A DNA stretch of 64,000 bases from Streptomyces canus 299MFChir4.1 (lineage in GTDB: Bacteria > Actinomycetota > Actinomycetes > Streptomycetales > Streptomycetaceae). The notes beneath the pieces are model-generated. The model ran no database searches. It was not told the DNA's origin and saw only the letters and a program-made list of their open reading frames with translations. Numbering within the stretch: position 1 is the stretch's first letter; each line of letters opens with the position of its first letter. The DNA lies in assembly GCF_000383615.1 (NCBI RefSeq), contig NZ_KB911589.1, forward strand, positions 219,445 through 283,444, written 5' to 3'. A program made the position numbers and the translations under genes. Of this stretch, positions 42,115 to 49,864 are shown in pieces.

Positions 42115-43398
42115 GTGAAGCGCAAGCTGATAGCCGCGATCGGTATCGCGGGCATGGTGGTCACCGTCGCGGCGTGTGGGGGCAGCGACAGCGGAAGTTC
42201 GGACAACAGCGGCACGGACGCCAAGGAGCTGACCGTCTGGCTCACCGTCGACGCCCAGAACAACTGGCCCGAGCTGGTGAAGGCCGCGGACGCGGCGGTC
42301 CAGAAGAAGCACCCCGGCATCAAGATCAACCACGAGTACTACGGCTGGCCCGACAAGAACACCAAGCTCGACGCGGTCCTCGCCACCGACAAGGCCCCCG
42401 ACGTGGTCGAGATGGGCAACACCGAGATGCTGGGCTACATGGTCAAGGGCGCCTTCGCTCCCCTGGACACCTCGAAGTTCACCAACTCGTCCGCCTGGCT
42501 CGACGGCCTCAAGGCCTCGGTGACCTACGACGGCAAGACCTACGGCGTCCCGTACTACGCCGGCGGCCGCGTCGGCAACTGGCGCAAGGACGTCTTCGCC
42601 TCGGTCGGCGTCAAGTCCACCCCGAAGACCTACGCGGAGCTCACCGCCGCCCTGGACAAGGTCCAGAAGAAGGAGGGCGACAAGTTCTCCGCCTGGTACC
42701 AGCCCACCCGTGACTGGTACGCGGCCATGTCCTTCGTCTACGACGCCGGCGGCTCCATCGCGGTCGAGTCGGGCGGCCAGTGGAAGGGCAACCTCTCCTC
42801 GCCCGAGTCCGTCAAGGGCCTCACCGCGTTCAAGAACGTCGTCGACAAGTACATGCACGGCGACAAGACCAAGGACGAGTCCGACCGCTACATCGTCTAC
42901 GGCCAGGGCAAGTCCGGCATGATCTTCGGCGCGGCCTGGGAGGGCGCGACCTCCGCCGACCCGAAGAACGACAAGACCGGCAAGCTCAAGGACAGCCTCG
43001 AGAACTTCGTGATGCCGGGTCCGTCCGGCAAGAACCTGCCCGTGTTCCTGGGCGGTTCGGACCTCGCCGTGCCGGTGAAGTCGAAGGCGCAGGCCGTCGC
43101 CGCCGAGTGGATCAACGCCTTCACCGGTCCCTCCGGTCAGAAGGGCCTGATGGCCAAGGGCAACCTGCCCAACAACAAGACCGACCTCGCCACCCTGAAG
43201 AACGACCCGGCGACCGCGGTCCCGGCCACCGCGGCCGAGGCCAACTGGTTCGTCCCCATGGCGCCCGGCTGGGGTCAGGTCGAGAAGGCGCAGGTCCTGC
43301 AGAACATGCTGCAGAGCATCGGCACCGGCAAGAAGTCGGTCGAGGACGCCGCCAAGGAGGCGGACGCCGCGATCGACAAGGTCATCAACAACAAGTGA
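42115..43398 (+). CDS. dasA: ABC transporter sugar-binding lipoprotein DasA
   Basis: A 427-residue extracellular binding lipoprotein for chitobiose and N-acetylglucosamine oligomers, family 1 solute-binding fold. The signal peptide begins VKRKLIAAIGIAGM and ends in the lipobox VAAC followed by GGSDSG. The ligand domain contains ELTVWLTVDAQNNWPELV and GVPYYAGGRVGNWRKDVF. Start GTG 42115 has AGGAGG upstream; the longer in-frame ATG at 42010 overlaps the operators and is rejected. It is followed by a hairpin (43403-43438) that may raise its level over the permease genes. Confidence 0.95.
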   Translation: MKRKLIAAIGIAGMVVTVAACGGSDSGSSDNSGTDAKELTVWLTVDAQNNWPELVKAADAAVQKKHPGIKINHEYYGWPDKNTKLDAVLATDKAPDVVEMGNTEMLGYMVKGAFAPLDTSKFTNSSAWLDGLKASVTYDGKTYGVPYYAGGRVGNWRKDVFASVGVKSTPKTYAELTAALDKVQKKEGDKFSAWYQPTRDWYAAMSFVYDAGGSIAVESGGQWKGNLSSPESVKGLTAFKNVVDKYMHGDKTKDESDRYIVYGQGKSGMIFGAAWEGATSADPKNDKTGKLKDSLENFVMPGPSGKNLPVFLGGSDLAVPVKSKAQAVAAEWINAFTGPSGQKGLMAKGNLPNNKTDLATLKNDPATAVPATAAEANWFVPMAPGWGQVEKAQVLQNMLQSIGTGKKSVEDAAKEADAAIDKVINNK

Positions 43399-43402
43399 CC
43401 TG

Positions 43403-43438
43403 AGGCAGGGCCCCGTTGAGAACGGCGGGGCCCTGCCT
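43403..43438 (+). terminator. Hairpin in the dasA-dasB spacer (attenuator or processing site)
   Basis: A perfect 13-bp stem, AGGCAGGGCCCCG and its complement, around a 10-nt loop, 4 bp after the dasA stop. Such hairpins after binding-protein genes usually stabilise the upstream mRNA or stop most transcripts. Confidence 0.7.
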
Positions 43439-43547
43439 CCCGTACGGCCGTGCGGGCTTCGTTCCCGTACGCCGTGCGGGCTTCGCCTTCGTACGACCCA
43501 TGCGACGTCGGTTTCGTACGACCAGAGGGACCGCTGAGGAGCACGCG

Positions 43548-44528
43548 ATGAGTGCCGCAGACACCACCACCCCCACCGAGGTGCCGCCGCTGATGTCGGT
43601 ACCACCGCCATCCGCCCCGCCGACGCCCCGCAGAAGGCGGGGGTCCGGCGCCACCCCGTGGCTGCTGCTCGCGCCCTGCCTGCTCATCCTCGGCCTGGTC
43701 ATGGGCTATCCACTGGTCCGCCTGGTCACCCTGTCCTTCCAGAAGTTCGGGCAGTCCCAGCTGTGGGGCTTCCTGCCCGCCGACTGGATCGGCTTCGACA
43801 ACTTCACCGCCGTCCTCGGTGACGGCGAGTTCTGGACGGTCGTCGTCCGGACGATCGTCTTCGCGGCCGGCTGCGTCATCTTCACGATGGTCGCCGGAAT
43901 GCTGATCGCGCTGCTGCTCCAACGGGTCTCCGGCTGGGTGAAGACCCTCGTCAACATCGCGCTGGTGGCCAGCTGGGGCATGCCGATCATCGTCGCCACC
44001 ACCGTCTTCAAGTGGCTGTTCGACGCGGACTACGGCATCCTCAACGCGCTGCTCAGCAAGCTGCCCGGGGTCGAGATGATCGGCCACAACTGGTTCGCCA
44101 GCGGGCCCCAGGGCCTGGCCGTGATCATGCTGCTCGTGGTCTGGGGCGCGGTGCCCTTCGTCGTGATCACCCTCAGCGCCGGACTCACCCAGGTCCCCGC
44201 CGAGTTGGAGGAGGCCGCCCGCCTCGACGGCGCGGGCGCCTGGGGCGTTTTCCGGCACGTCACCCTGCCGATCCTCAAGCCGATCATCGTGATGCTCACA
44301 ACCCTCTCGGTCATCTGGGACATGGGCGTCTTCCCCCAGGTGTTCGTCATGCGGGGCGGCCACCCGGAGCCGGAGTTCCAGATCCTGCCGACGTATTCGT
44401 ACGACCGCGCGTTCGTGGTCAACGACTACGGGCAGGGCTCGGCGATCGCCCTCATCACCGTGCTTCTGCTGCTGGGAGTGGTCGCCGTGTACATGCGCCA
44501 GATGCTGAAGATCGGAGAGGTCGAATGA
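43548..44528 (+). CDS. dasB: ABC sugar permease DasB
   Basis: A 326-residue inner-membrane permease subunit, MalF type, with a Pro/Thr-rich N-terminal tail of about 45 residues and six transmembrane helices. The EAA motif that contacts the ATPase is ELEEAARLDGAGAWGVFRHVTLP near residues 221-243. It works with DasC and, in Streptomyces, the shared ATPase MsiK encoded elsewhere; no ATPase gene is present in this operon. ATG 43548 follows TGAGGAGC. Its stop overlaps dasC (ATGA). Confidence 0.94.
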   Translation: MSAADTTTPTEVPPLMSVPPPSAPPTPRRRRGSGATPWLLLAPCLLILGLVMGYPLVRLVTLSFQKFGQSQLWGFLPADWIGFDNFTAVLGDGEFWTVVVRTIVFAAGCVIFTMVAGMLIALLLQRVSGWVKTLVNIALVASWGMPIIVATTVFKWLFDADYGILNALLSKLPGVEMIGHNWFASGPQGLAVIMLLVVWGAVPFVVITLSAGLTQVPAELEEAARLDGAGAWGVFRHVTLPILKPIIVMLTTLSVIWDMGVFPQVFVMRGGHPEPEFQILPTYSYDRAFVVNDYGQGSAIALITVLLLLGVVAVYMRQMLKIGEVE

Positions 44529-45367
44529 GCACGCTTGCTCCCGCGGGGCGCCGGAGGTCGAAGGCCGGCTGGAACCTCCTCGGTCTCCTCGTCTTCGCCA
44601 CCGCCGGATTCCCCGTCTACTGGATGCTGAACACGGCGTTCAAACCGGCGAAGGACGCCATCGACCCGGACCCGAGCCTGCTGCCGACGGGACTGACGCT
44701 GGGCAACTTCAGCCGCGCGCTGGACATCGCCGACTTCTGGGGCCCGGTCGGCCGCAGCCTGATCGTCTCCCTCTCGGTCGTGGCGATCGGCATCGCGGTC
44801 GGCACCCTGGCCGCCCTCGCCATCTCCCGCTTCGCCTTCCGCGGCCGCAAGGTCGTGATCGTTGGCATCCTCGCGGTCCAGATGATCCCCCTGATCGCGA
44901 TGATCATCCCGGTCTTCCTGCTGCTGAACGACCTCGACCAGTACGACAAGCTGTCGGGTCTGATCATCACCTACCTGACCTTCATCCTCCCCTTCACGGT
45001 GTGGACGCTGCGCGGCTTCATCGTCAACATCCCGAAGGAGCTGGAGGAGGCGGCGATGGTCGACGGCTGCTCGCCCACGGGCGCCTTCCTGCGGGTGGTC
45101 TTCCCGCTGCTGGCTCCCGGCATGGTCGCCACCTCGGTCTACGCCTTCGTCCAGGCCTGGAACGAGTACCTCTACGCCCTCATGCTGCTCAGCCAGAAGA
45201 ACCAGACCGCGACCGTCTGGCTCGGCAACTTCACCACCAAACACGGCACCGAATACGCCCCGATGATGGCCGGTTCCACCATGATGGCCGTGCCGATCGT
45301 GGTCCTCTTCCTCCTCGTCCAACGCAAGATGGCCGCGGGTCTCACCGCGGGCGCCGTGAAGGGATAA
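44525..45367 (+). CDS. dasC: ABC sugar permease DasC
   Basis: A 280-residue MalG-type permease subunit with six transmembrane helices. The EAA loop is ELEEAAMVDGCSPTGAFLRVVFPLLAPG near residues 172-199. It pairs with DasB to form the membrane channel. ATG 44525 overlaps the dasB stop by 4 bp, and dasD begins 8 bp after its own stop, so dasB, dasC and dasD are one translationally linked block. Confidence 0.94.
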   Translation: MSTLAPAGRRRSKAGWNLLGLLVFATAGFPVYWMLNTAFKPAKDAIDPDPSLLPTGLTLGNFSRALDIADFWGPVGRSLIVSLSVVAIGIAVGTLAALAISRFAFRGRKVVIVGILAVQMIPLIAMIIPVFLLLNDLDQYDKLSGLIITYLTFILPFTVWTLRGFIVNIPKELEEAAMVDGCSPTGAFLRVVFPLLAPGMVATSVYAFVQAWNEYLYALMLLSQKNQTATVWLGNFTTKHGTEYAPMMAGSTMMAVPIVVLFLLVQRKMAAGLTAGAVKG

Positions 45368-45375
45368 CGCCCCCG

Positions 45376-46860
45376 ATGACGACATTCGCCAGCGGCACCG
45401 ACACCCTCACGCGGGACGCCCTCACCGTCCTCCAGCCCGGCTTCACCGGCACCACCGCCCCCGACTGGCTGCTGCGCCGCCTCGGCGAGGGCCTCGCCTC
45501 GGTCGGCCTGTTCGGCCGCAACATCACCTCCCCGGAACAACTGGCCGCCCTGACCGCCCAGTTGCGCGCCGAACGCGACGACGTCCTGGTCGCCATCGAC
45601 GAGGAGGGCGGTGACGTGACCCGCCTGGAGGTGGGCACCGGCTCGTCCTTCCCCGGCAACCACGCCCTCGGCGCGGTGGACGACGTGGAACTGACGCACG
45701 CGGTGGCCGCGGAACTCGGCCGCCGTCTCGCGGCCTGCGGGGTCAACCTCAACTGGGCCCCGTCGGCCGACGTGAACTCCAACCCGTCCAACCCGGTGAT
45801 CGGCGTCCGCTCCTTCGGCGCCGCCCCCGAGCTGGCCGCCCGGCACACGGCGGCCTACGTCACCGGCCTGCAGTCGGCGGGTGTCGCGGCCTGCACCAAG
45901 CACTTCCCGGGTCACGGCGACACCGCGATCGACTCCCACGACGCGCTGCCACGCATCGACGTGGACGAGTCGGTCCTCCTGGAGCGGGAACTGCGGCCCT
46001 TCCGCGCGGCCATCGCCGCCGGCACCCGCGCGGTGATGACCGCCCACATCATGGTCCCCGCCCTGGACCCGGACCTCCCGGCCACCCTGTCCCACAAGGT
46101 GCTGACCGACCTCCTGCGCCGCGAACTCGGCTACACCGGCCTCATCGTCACCGACGGCATGGAGATGCAGGCCATCTCCGGCACCTACGGCATCGAACGC
46201 GGCAGCGTCCTGGCCGTCGCCGCCGGCGCCGACGCGATCTGCGTGGGCGGCGGCCTGGCCGACGACGAGACGGTACGGCGCCTGCGCGACGCCCTGGTCT
46301 CGGCGGTCCGCTCGGGCGACCTCCCCGAGGAGCGGCTCGCGGAAGCGGCGGAACGCGTCCGCACGCTGGCCCACTGGACGGCCGCCGGCGCAGCCGACAC
46401 GCAACTGCCGGCCGACGAGGAGGTGGGACTGCGCGCGGCCCGAAGGGCGTTGCACATCACCGGCGCCGACGGCTTCACCCCCCTCACCAAGGCGCCCTAC
46501 GTGGCCGCCTTCACTCCGGTCGCCAACGTGGCCGTCGGCGACGAGACGCCCTGGGGCGTCGCCGCCGAACTCGCCCGCCTGCTCCCCGGTACGGAAACGG
46601 GCAGCTTCACCGGAGAGGACGCGGGCATGGCCACCCTGGCCGCGGCCGGCCCCCGCCGGATCGTGGCCGTGGTCCGCGACGAACACCGCCACCCCTGGAT
46701 GGGGGCGGCCCTGGACACCGTCCTCCGCACCCGCCCCGACACGATCGTGATCGAAATGGGCCTCCCTCAGGCCCCCGTCCGAGGAGCCCTGCACATCGCG
46801 ACCCACGGCGCGGCAAGGGTGTGCGGCAGGGCGGCGGCGGAGGTCATCGCGGGGGAGTAG
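45376..46860 (+). CDS. dasD: GH3 beta-N-acetylhexosaminidase DasD
   Basis: A 494-residue glycoside hydrolase family 3 enzyme expected to split imported chito-oligosaccharides into N-acetylglucosamine. The family motifs are KHFPGHGDTAIDSHDALP near residue 176, which contains the catalytic His-Asp dyad of NagZ-type enzymes, and LIVTDGMEMQAISG near 256 with the nucleophile Asp. No signal peptide is seen, so it acts in the cytoplasm on transported sugars. The C-terminal 120 residues are a separate alpha/beta domain. Last gene of the das operon, followed by a bidirectional terminator. Confidence 0.92.
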   Translation: MTTFASGTDTLTRDALTVLQPGFTGTTAPDWLLRRLGEGLASVGLFGRNITSPEQLAALTAQLRAERDDVLVAIDEEGGDVTRLEVGTGSSFPGNHALGAVDDVELTHAVAAELGRRLAACGVNLNWAPSADVNSNPSNPVIGVRSFGAAPELAARHTAAYVTGLQSAGVAACTKHFPGHGDTAIDSHDALPRIDVDESVLLERELRPFRAAIAAGTRAVMTAHIMVPALDPDLPATLSHKVLTDLLRRELGYTGLIVTDGMEMQAISGTYGIERGSVLAVAAGADAICVGGGLADDETVRRLRDALVSAVRSGDLPEERLAEAAERVRTLAHWTAAGAADTQLPADEEVGLRAARRALHITGADGFTPLTKAPYVAAFTPVANVAVGDETPWGVAAELARLLPGTETGSFTGEDAGMATLAAAGPRRIVAVVRDEHRHPWMGAALDTVLRTRPDTIVIEMGLPQAPVRGALHIATHGAARVCGRAAAEVIAGE

Positions 46861-46879
46861 GTCCTTAAGGACAGGACAG

Positions 46880-46918
46880 GACAGGTGCCGGTTCCCTTCG
46901 AGGGGACCGGCACCTGTC
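46880..46918. terminator. Bidirectional terminator between dasD and nagB
   Basis: GACAGGTGCCGGTTCCC (46880-46896) pairs with GGGGACCGGCACCTGTC (46902-46918), one wobble, 5-nt loop. It separates the convergent dasD and nagB genes. A (GGACA)3 run precedes it. Confidence 0.8.
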
Positions 46919-46946
46919 TTCGAACCCGGCAGACGGGTCCCCGTCC

Positions 46947-47732
46947 CTAAATCCCCTGCCAGTCAGGCTTGTTCACAAACGTGTGCCGGAAGTAGTCCGC
47001 CAGCTTCAACTTCGAGGCGGCCCCCTCATCCACGACCACCGTCGCATGCGGATGCAGCTGAAGCGCCGACGCGGGACACACCGCGGCGACCGGCCCCTCC
47101 ACCGTCGCCGCCACCGCGTCCGCCTTCCCCTCACCCGTCGCGAGCAGCACCAGGTGCCGGGCCTCGAGAATCGTCCCGATCCCCTGGGTGATCACATGGT
47201 GCGGCACCTGCGAGATGTCCCCCTCGAAGAACCGCGCGTTGTCCACCCGCGTCTGCTCGGTCAGCGTCTTGATCCGGGTCCGCGAGGCCAGCGACGAACA
47301 CGGCTCGTTGAACCCGATGTGCCCGTCCGTCCCGATCCCGAGCAGCTGCAGATCCACGCCCCCGGCTGCGGCCAGCGCCGAGTCGTACGCCTGACACGCA
47401 CCGATGATGTCCTGAGCCGTCCCGTCCGGCCCCATGAAGGAGGCCATCGGTATCCCCAGCGGCTCCAGCACCTCGCGCCGCAGCACCGAACGGTAGGACT
47501 CCGGATGCTCGGCCGGCAGCCCCACGTACTCGTCGAGCTGGGCTATCCGCGCCCGCGAGGCGTCCACGGCACCGGACCGCACCTTCGCCGCCAGGGCCTC
47601 GTAGATCGGCAGTGGGGTGGAACCGGTGGCCACGCCGAGGAGGGCGTCGGGCTTGCGCCGGAGCAGCTGGGCCATGGCCTCGGCGATGAGCTCGCCACCC
47701 GCCTTGGCGTCCGGAACGATGACAACTTCCAC
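46947..47732 (-). CDS. nagB: Glucosamine-6-phosphate deaminase NagB
   Basis: A 261-residue enzyme converting glucosamine-6-phosphate to fructose-6-phosphate and ammonia, feeding amino sugars into glycolysis. Motifs: GVATGSTPLPIYEAL near residue 33, QLDEYVGL near 64 with the catalytic Asp, and LGIGTDGHIGFNEP near 126 with the catalytic His. The product also lowers the concentration of the DasR ligand, closing a feedback loop. Start GTG 47732 is chosen over an in-frame ATG at 47774. A dre site lies about 90 bp upstream. Confidence 0.95.
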   Translation of the reverse strand: MEVVIVPDAKAGGELIAEAMAQLLRRKPDALLGVATGSTPLPIYEALAAKVRSGAVDASRARIAQLDEYVGLPAEHPESYRSVLRREVLEPLGIPMASFMGPDGTAQDIIGACQAYDSALAAAGGVDLQLLGIGTDGHIGFNEPCSSLASRTRIKTLTEQTRVDNARFFEGDISQVPHHVITQGIGTILEARHLVLLATGEGKADAVAATVEGPVAAVCPASALQLHPHATVVVDEGAASKLKLADYFRHTFVNKPDWQGI

Positions 47733-47817
47733 GCTGGGCCTGCCGATCTGAGGGAAGGGTCTGATCTGTAGCAACGGTCTGAACAGAGAGGGCTCGACCG
47801 GACCCCGGTACGGCCCA

Positions 47818-47833
47818 TGTGGTTTAGACCAAT
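47818..47833. promoter_or_regulatory. dre (DasR responsive element) of nagB
   Basis: TGTGGTTTAGACCAAT, read on the minus strand as ATTGGTCTAAACCACA, fits the dre consensus with both half sites preserved and lies about 86 bp upstream of the nagB start. Confidence 0.8.
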
Positions 47834-47999
47834 CTAACAGAATCGGGTCCTGCGGCCCAGGTCCCCGAGGCCGTCAGGGCGCCTCCTCAAGGACTGCCAC
47901 GTCACCATCATCCGCGGTCGGGACCCGGACGCACCGCCCGCCCCGGCGAAGGTGATGGAGACGGAGACGGAGACGCACGAGCCCAGCCCGCCGGGTGGC

Positions 48000-48752
48000 T
48001 CACGGCATCGACCCCCCTGTGGCGTCCACCCAGCTCCCGGTCACCCATCGCCCCTCGTCCGAGGCGAGGAACGCCACCACGTCCGCGACCTCGGCCGGGG
48101 TCCCCACCCGCCCCAGCGCCGAGTAGGCCTCCGCCTGCGCCCAGCCGTCCTCGCTGCCGTGCAGAAACACGGCGGTGTTGTCGGTGTCGACCAGGCCGGG
48201 TGCCACCGAGTTCACCCTGATGCCCCGGGCGCCCAGGATCTTGGACAGATCCCGGGAGAACACGTCCAGCGCGCCCTTCGTCATGGCGTAGGCCATGTTG
48301 TGCGGCATGGCGGCCGTGCGGGCGAGTCCCGACGAGATGTTGATGACGCGGCCGCCGTCCCGCAGACGTATCGACCCCTGCTTGACCAGGAAGAACGGCG
48401 CCTTCACATTGACCGTGAAGAGCCGGTCGTACTCACTCTCGTCGATCTCCTCGATCGGGCGTGAGGAGCCGATTCCCGCGTTGTTCACCAGGATGTCCAG
48501 CCCGTCCGCGTGGCGGTCGAACTCTTCCCAGAGAGCGTCGACGGCTCCGGGTGTCCCCAGGTCCGCCCCGATCGTGAAGGCGGAGCCGCCGGCCACCTCG
48601 ATCGCGACGACCGTCTCCTTCGCCGCCGCCGCACTCCTGCCGTAGTGCACCGCCACCCGTGCGCCATCCCGTCCGAGGCGCTCGGCGATGCCCCGCCCGA
48701 TGCCCCTGCTCGCCCCCGTCACCAGAGCCGTCCTGCCCGTGAGCACGCCCAT
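48000..48752 (-). CDS. SDR-family oxidoreductase
   Basis: A 250-residue classical short-chain dehydrogenase. Cofactor motif TGASRGIGRGIA near residue 12, NNAG near 88, catalytic Ser in INISSGL near 138 and YAMTK (YxxxK) near 153 are all intact; the C-terminus VTGSWVDATGGSMP is typical of the 3-oxoacyl-ACP-reductase-like group. The Arg in helix B suggests NADPH use. Start ATG 48752. It is divergent from a TetR gene 93 bp away, which probably controls it, as is common for this pair in Streptomyces; the substrate is unknown. Confidence 0.9.
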   Translation of the reverse strand: MGVLTGRTALVTGASRGIGRGIAERLGRDGARVAVHYGRSAAAAKETVVAIEVAGGSAFTIGADLGTPGAVDALWEEFDRHADGLDILVNNAGIGSSRPIEEIDESEYDRLFTVNVKAPFFLVKQGSIRLRDGGRVINISSGLARTAAMPHNMAYAMTKGALDVFSRDLSKILGARGIRVNSVAPGLVDTDNTAVFLHGSEDGWAQAEAYSALGRVGTPAEVADVVAFLASDEGRWVTGSWVDATGGSMP

Positions 48753-48766
48753 GCCGTCGCCCCTTA

Positions 48767-48823
48767 TTTCTCTAGCGGTCGATACAGAAAAAACCGTACA
48801 GGGTCTCCACGGCCTTTCTCTAG
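48767..48823. promoter_or_regulatory. Candidate TetR operator/promoter region of the SDR-TetR pair
   Basis: The 93-bp divergent spacer holds two direct TTTCTCTAG copies (48767-48775 and 48815-48823), an A/T-rich patch between them, and TATACA (48831) suited to a -10 box for the TetR gene. The repeats are plausible regulator sites. Confidence 0.4.
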
Positions 48824-48845
48824 TACCCGCTATACAATTCACTCC

Positions 48846-49487
48846 ATGGTGGGCAGCGAGGAGACGAAAACGCAGGTAGAGCCTGGGGTCAGGAGAGCGA
48901 AGCCCCGCGGACGCCCGCGGTCCTTCGATCGCGAGACCGCCCTGGAGAAGGCGATCCTGGCCTTCTGGGAGCACGGATACGAGGCCACGTCCGTCTCCGA
49001 CCTCACCCGCGTCATGGACATCGGGGCGCCCAGCCTCTATGCGGCCTTCGGCGACAAGCGCTCGCTGTTCGAGGAGGTCGTCAGGGAGTACGGGGTCCGG
49101 TACGGCTCCTTCGGTGACCGCGCGCTCGCCGAGGAGTCCACCGCCCGGGCCGCCGTGGAGCGGATGCTGCGGGAGGCCGCCGTCGCGTACACGGCCCCCG
49201 GCCATCCGCACGGCTGCCTCGTCATCCACGCCGCCACCAACTGCTCCACCCCGGAGGTCGAGGAGTCGCTGCGCGGGCGCCGCAACGCCAACATCGCCGC
49301 CCTCGAAAGCCGTATCAGGGCGGACATCGCGGCGGGGGAGCTGCCGGCCGGGACCGACGCCGCCGCGCTGGCCCGGTACGTCGGGGCGGTGATCCAGGGC
49401 ATGTCCCAACAGGCGCGCGACGGCGCGAGCCGACAGGACTTGGAGGCCGTCGCGGAAATTGCCCTGGCCATCTGGCCCCGCACATGA
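48846..49487 (+). CDS. TetR-family transcriptional regulator
   Basis: A 213-residue regulator. The N-terminal region (about residues 20-68) has the TetR signature ALEKAILAFWEHGYEATSVS and recognition helix DIGAPSLYAAFGDKRSLFEE. The C-terminal domain has two cysteines (GCLVIHAATNCSTPEV near 120-135), as in the group of TetR proteins next to SDR and redox genes, which may sense thiol-reactive compounds. ATG 48846 has only a short leader. It is divergent from the SDR gene. Confidence 0.87.
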   Translation: MVGSEETKTQVEPGVRRAKPRGRPRSFDRETALEKAILAFWEHGYEATSVSDLTRVMDIGAPSLYAAFGDKRSLFEEVVREYGVRYGSFGDRALAEESTARAAVERMLREAAVAYTAPGHPHGCLVIHAATNCSTPEVEESLRGRRNANIAALESRIRADIAAGELPAGTDAAALARYVGAVIQGMSQQARDGASRQDLEAVAEIALAIWPRT

Positions 49488-49864
49488 ACCCACACGCGTT
49501 AGGCTGCGTGGAGGTTGTAGGGCGTCCGACTAGGTGACTCCAGTGAGGGAAAGCTCCAACAACAAACAGGCTCCACCGCATGGACACACCTAGTGGTCTA
49601 GTCCACAATTGAACGCGTGACCTCCGTCTTCCCCGCACAGGAAGGCGGACCGAGGAACCGGAGCTCTCTGCCCTGACTGCCCCGGATCCTCATCTCGGCC
49701 GACCGGGACCGCACACCCCACGGCCGATATTGCTCCGGGCTGCGGTGCCGGGAAGGTTGAGGGTCCTTCCCAGGCGCCGCGGCCCGCGGGTGTTCCCGGG
49801 CCCGGAACCCGTCGGCGCACGGTGTTTTTAGGTCACTCACATACCCCCAGGTACGCTCGCACCC
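49488..49864. other. Noncoding spacer holding an isolated dre site
   Basis: No supported gene in these 377 bp; minus-strand ORFs here are shadows extending from the kinase gene. It contains the dre-like site at 49592-49607 and, near the right end, TACGCT (49853) that could be a -10 box for the kinase gene with a very short leader. Confidence 0.5.
49592..49607. promoter_or_regulatory. Isolated dre-like DasR site
   Basis: AGTGGTCTAGTCCACA shares the 13-base stretch TGGTCTAGTCCACA with the site next to dasR and is more symmetric than it. It lies 273 bp upstream of the PdtaS-like kinase gene and about 100 bp after the TetR stop. Confidence 0.65.
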
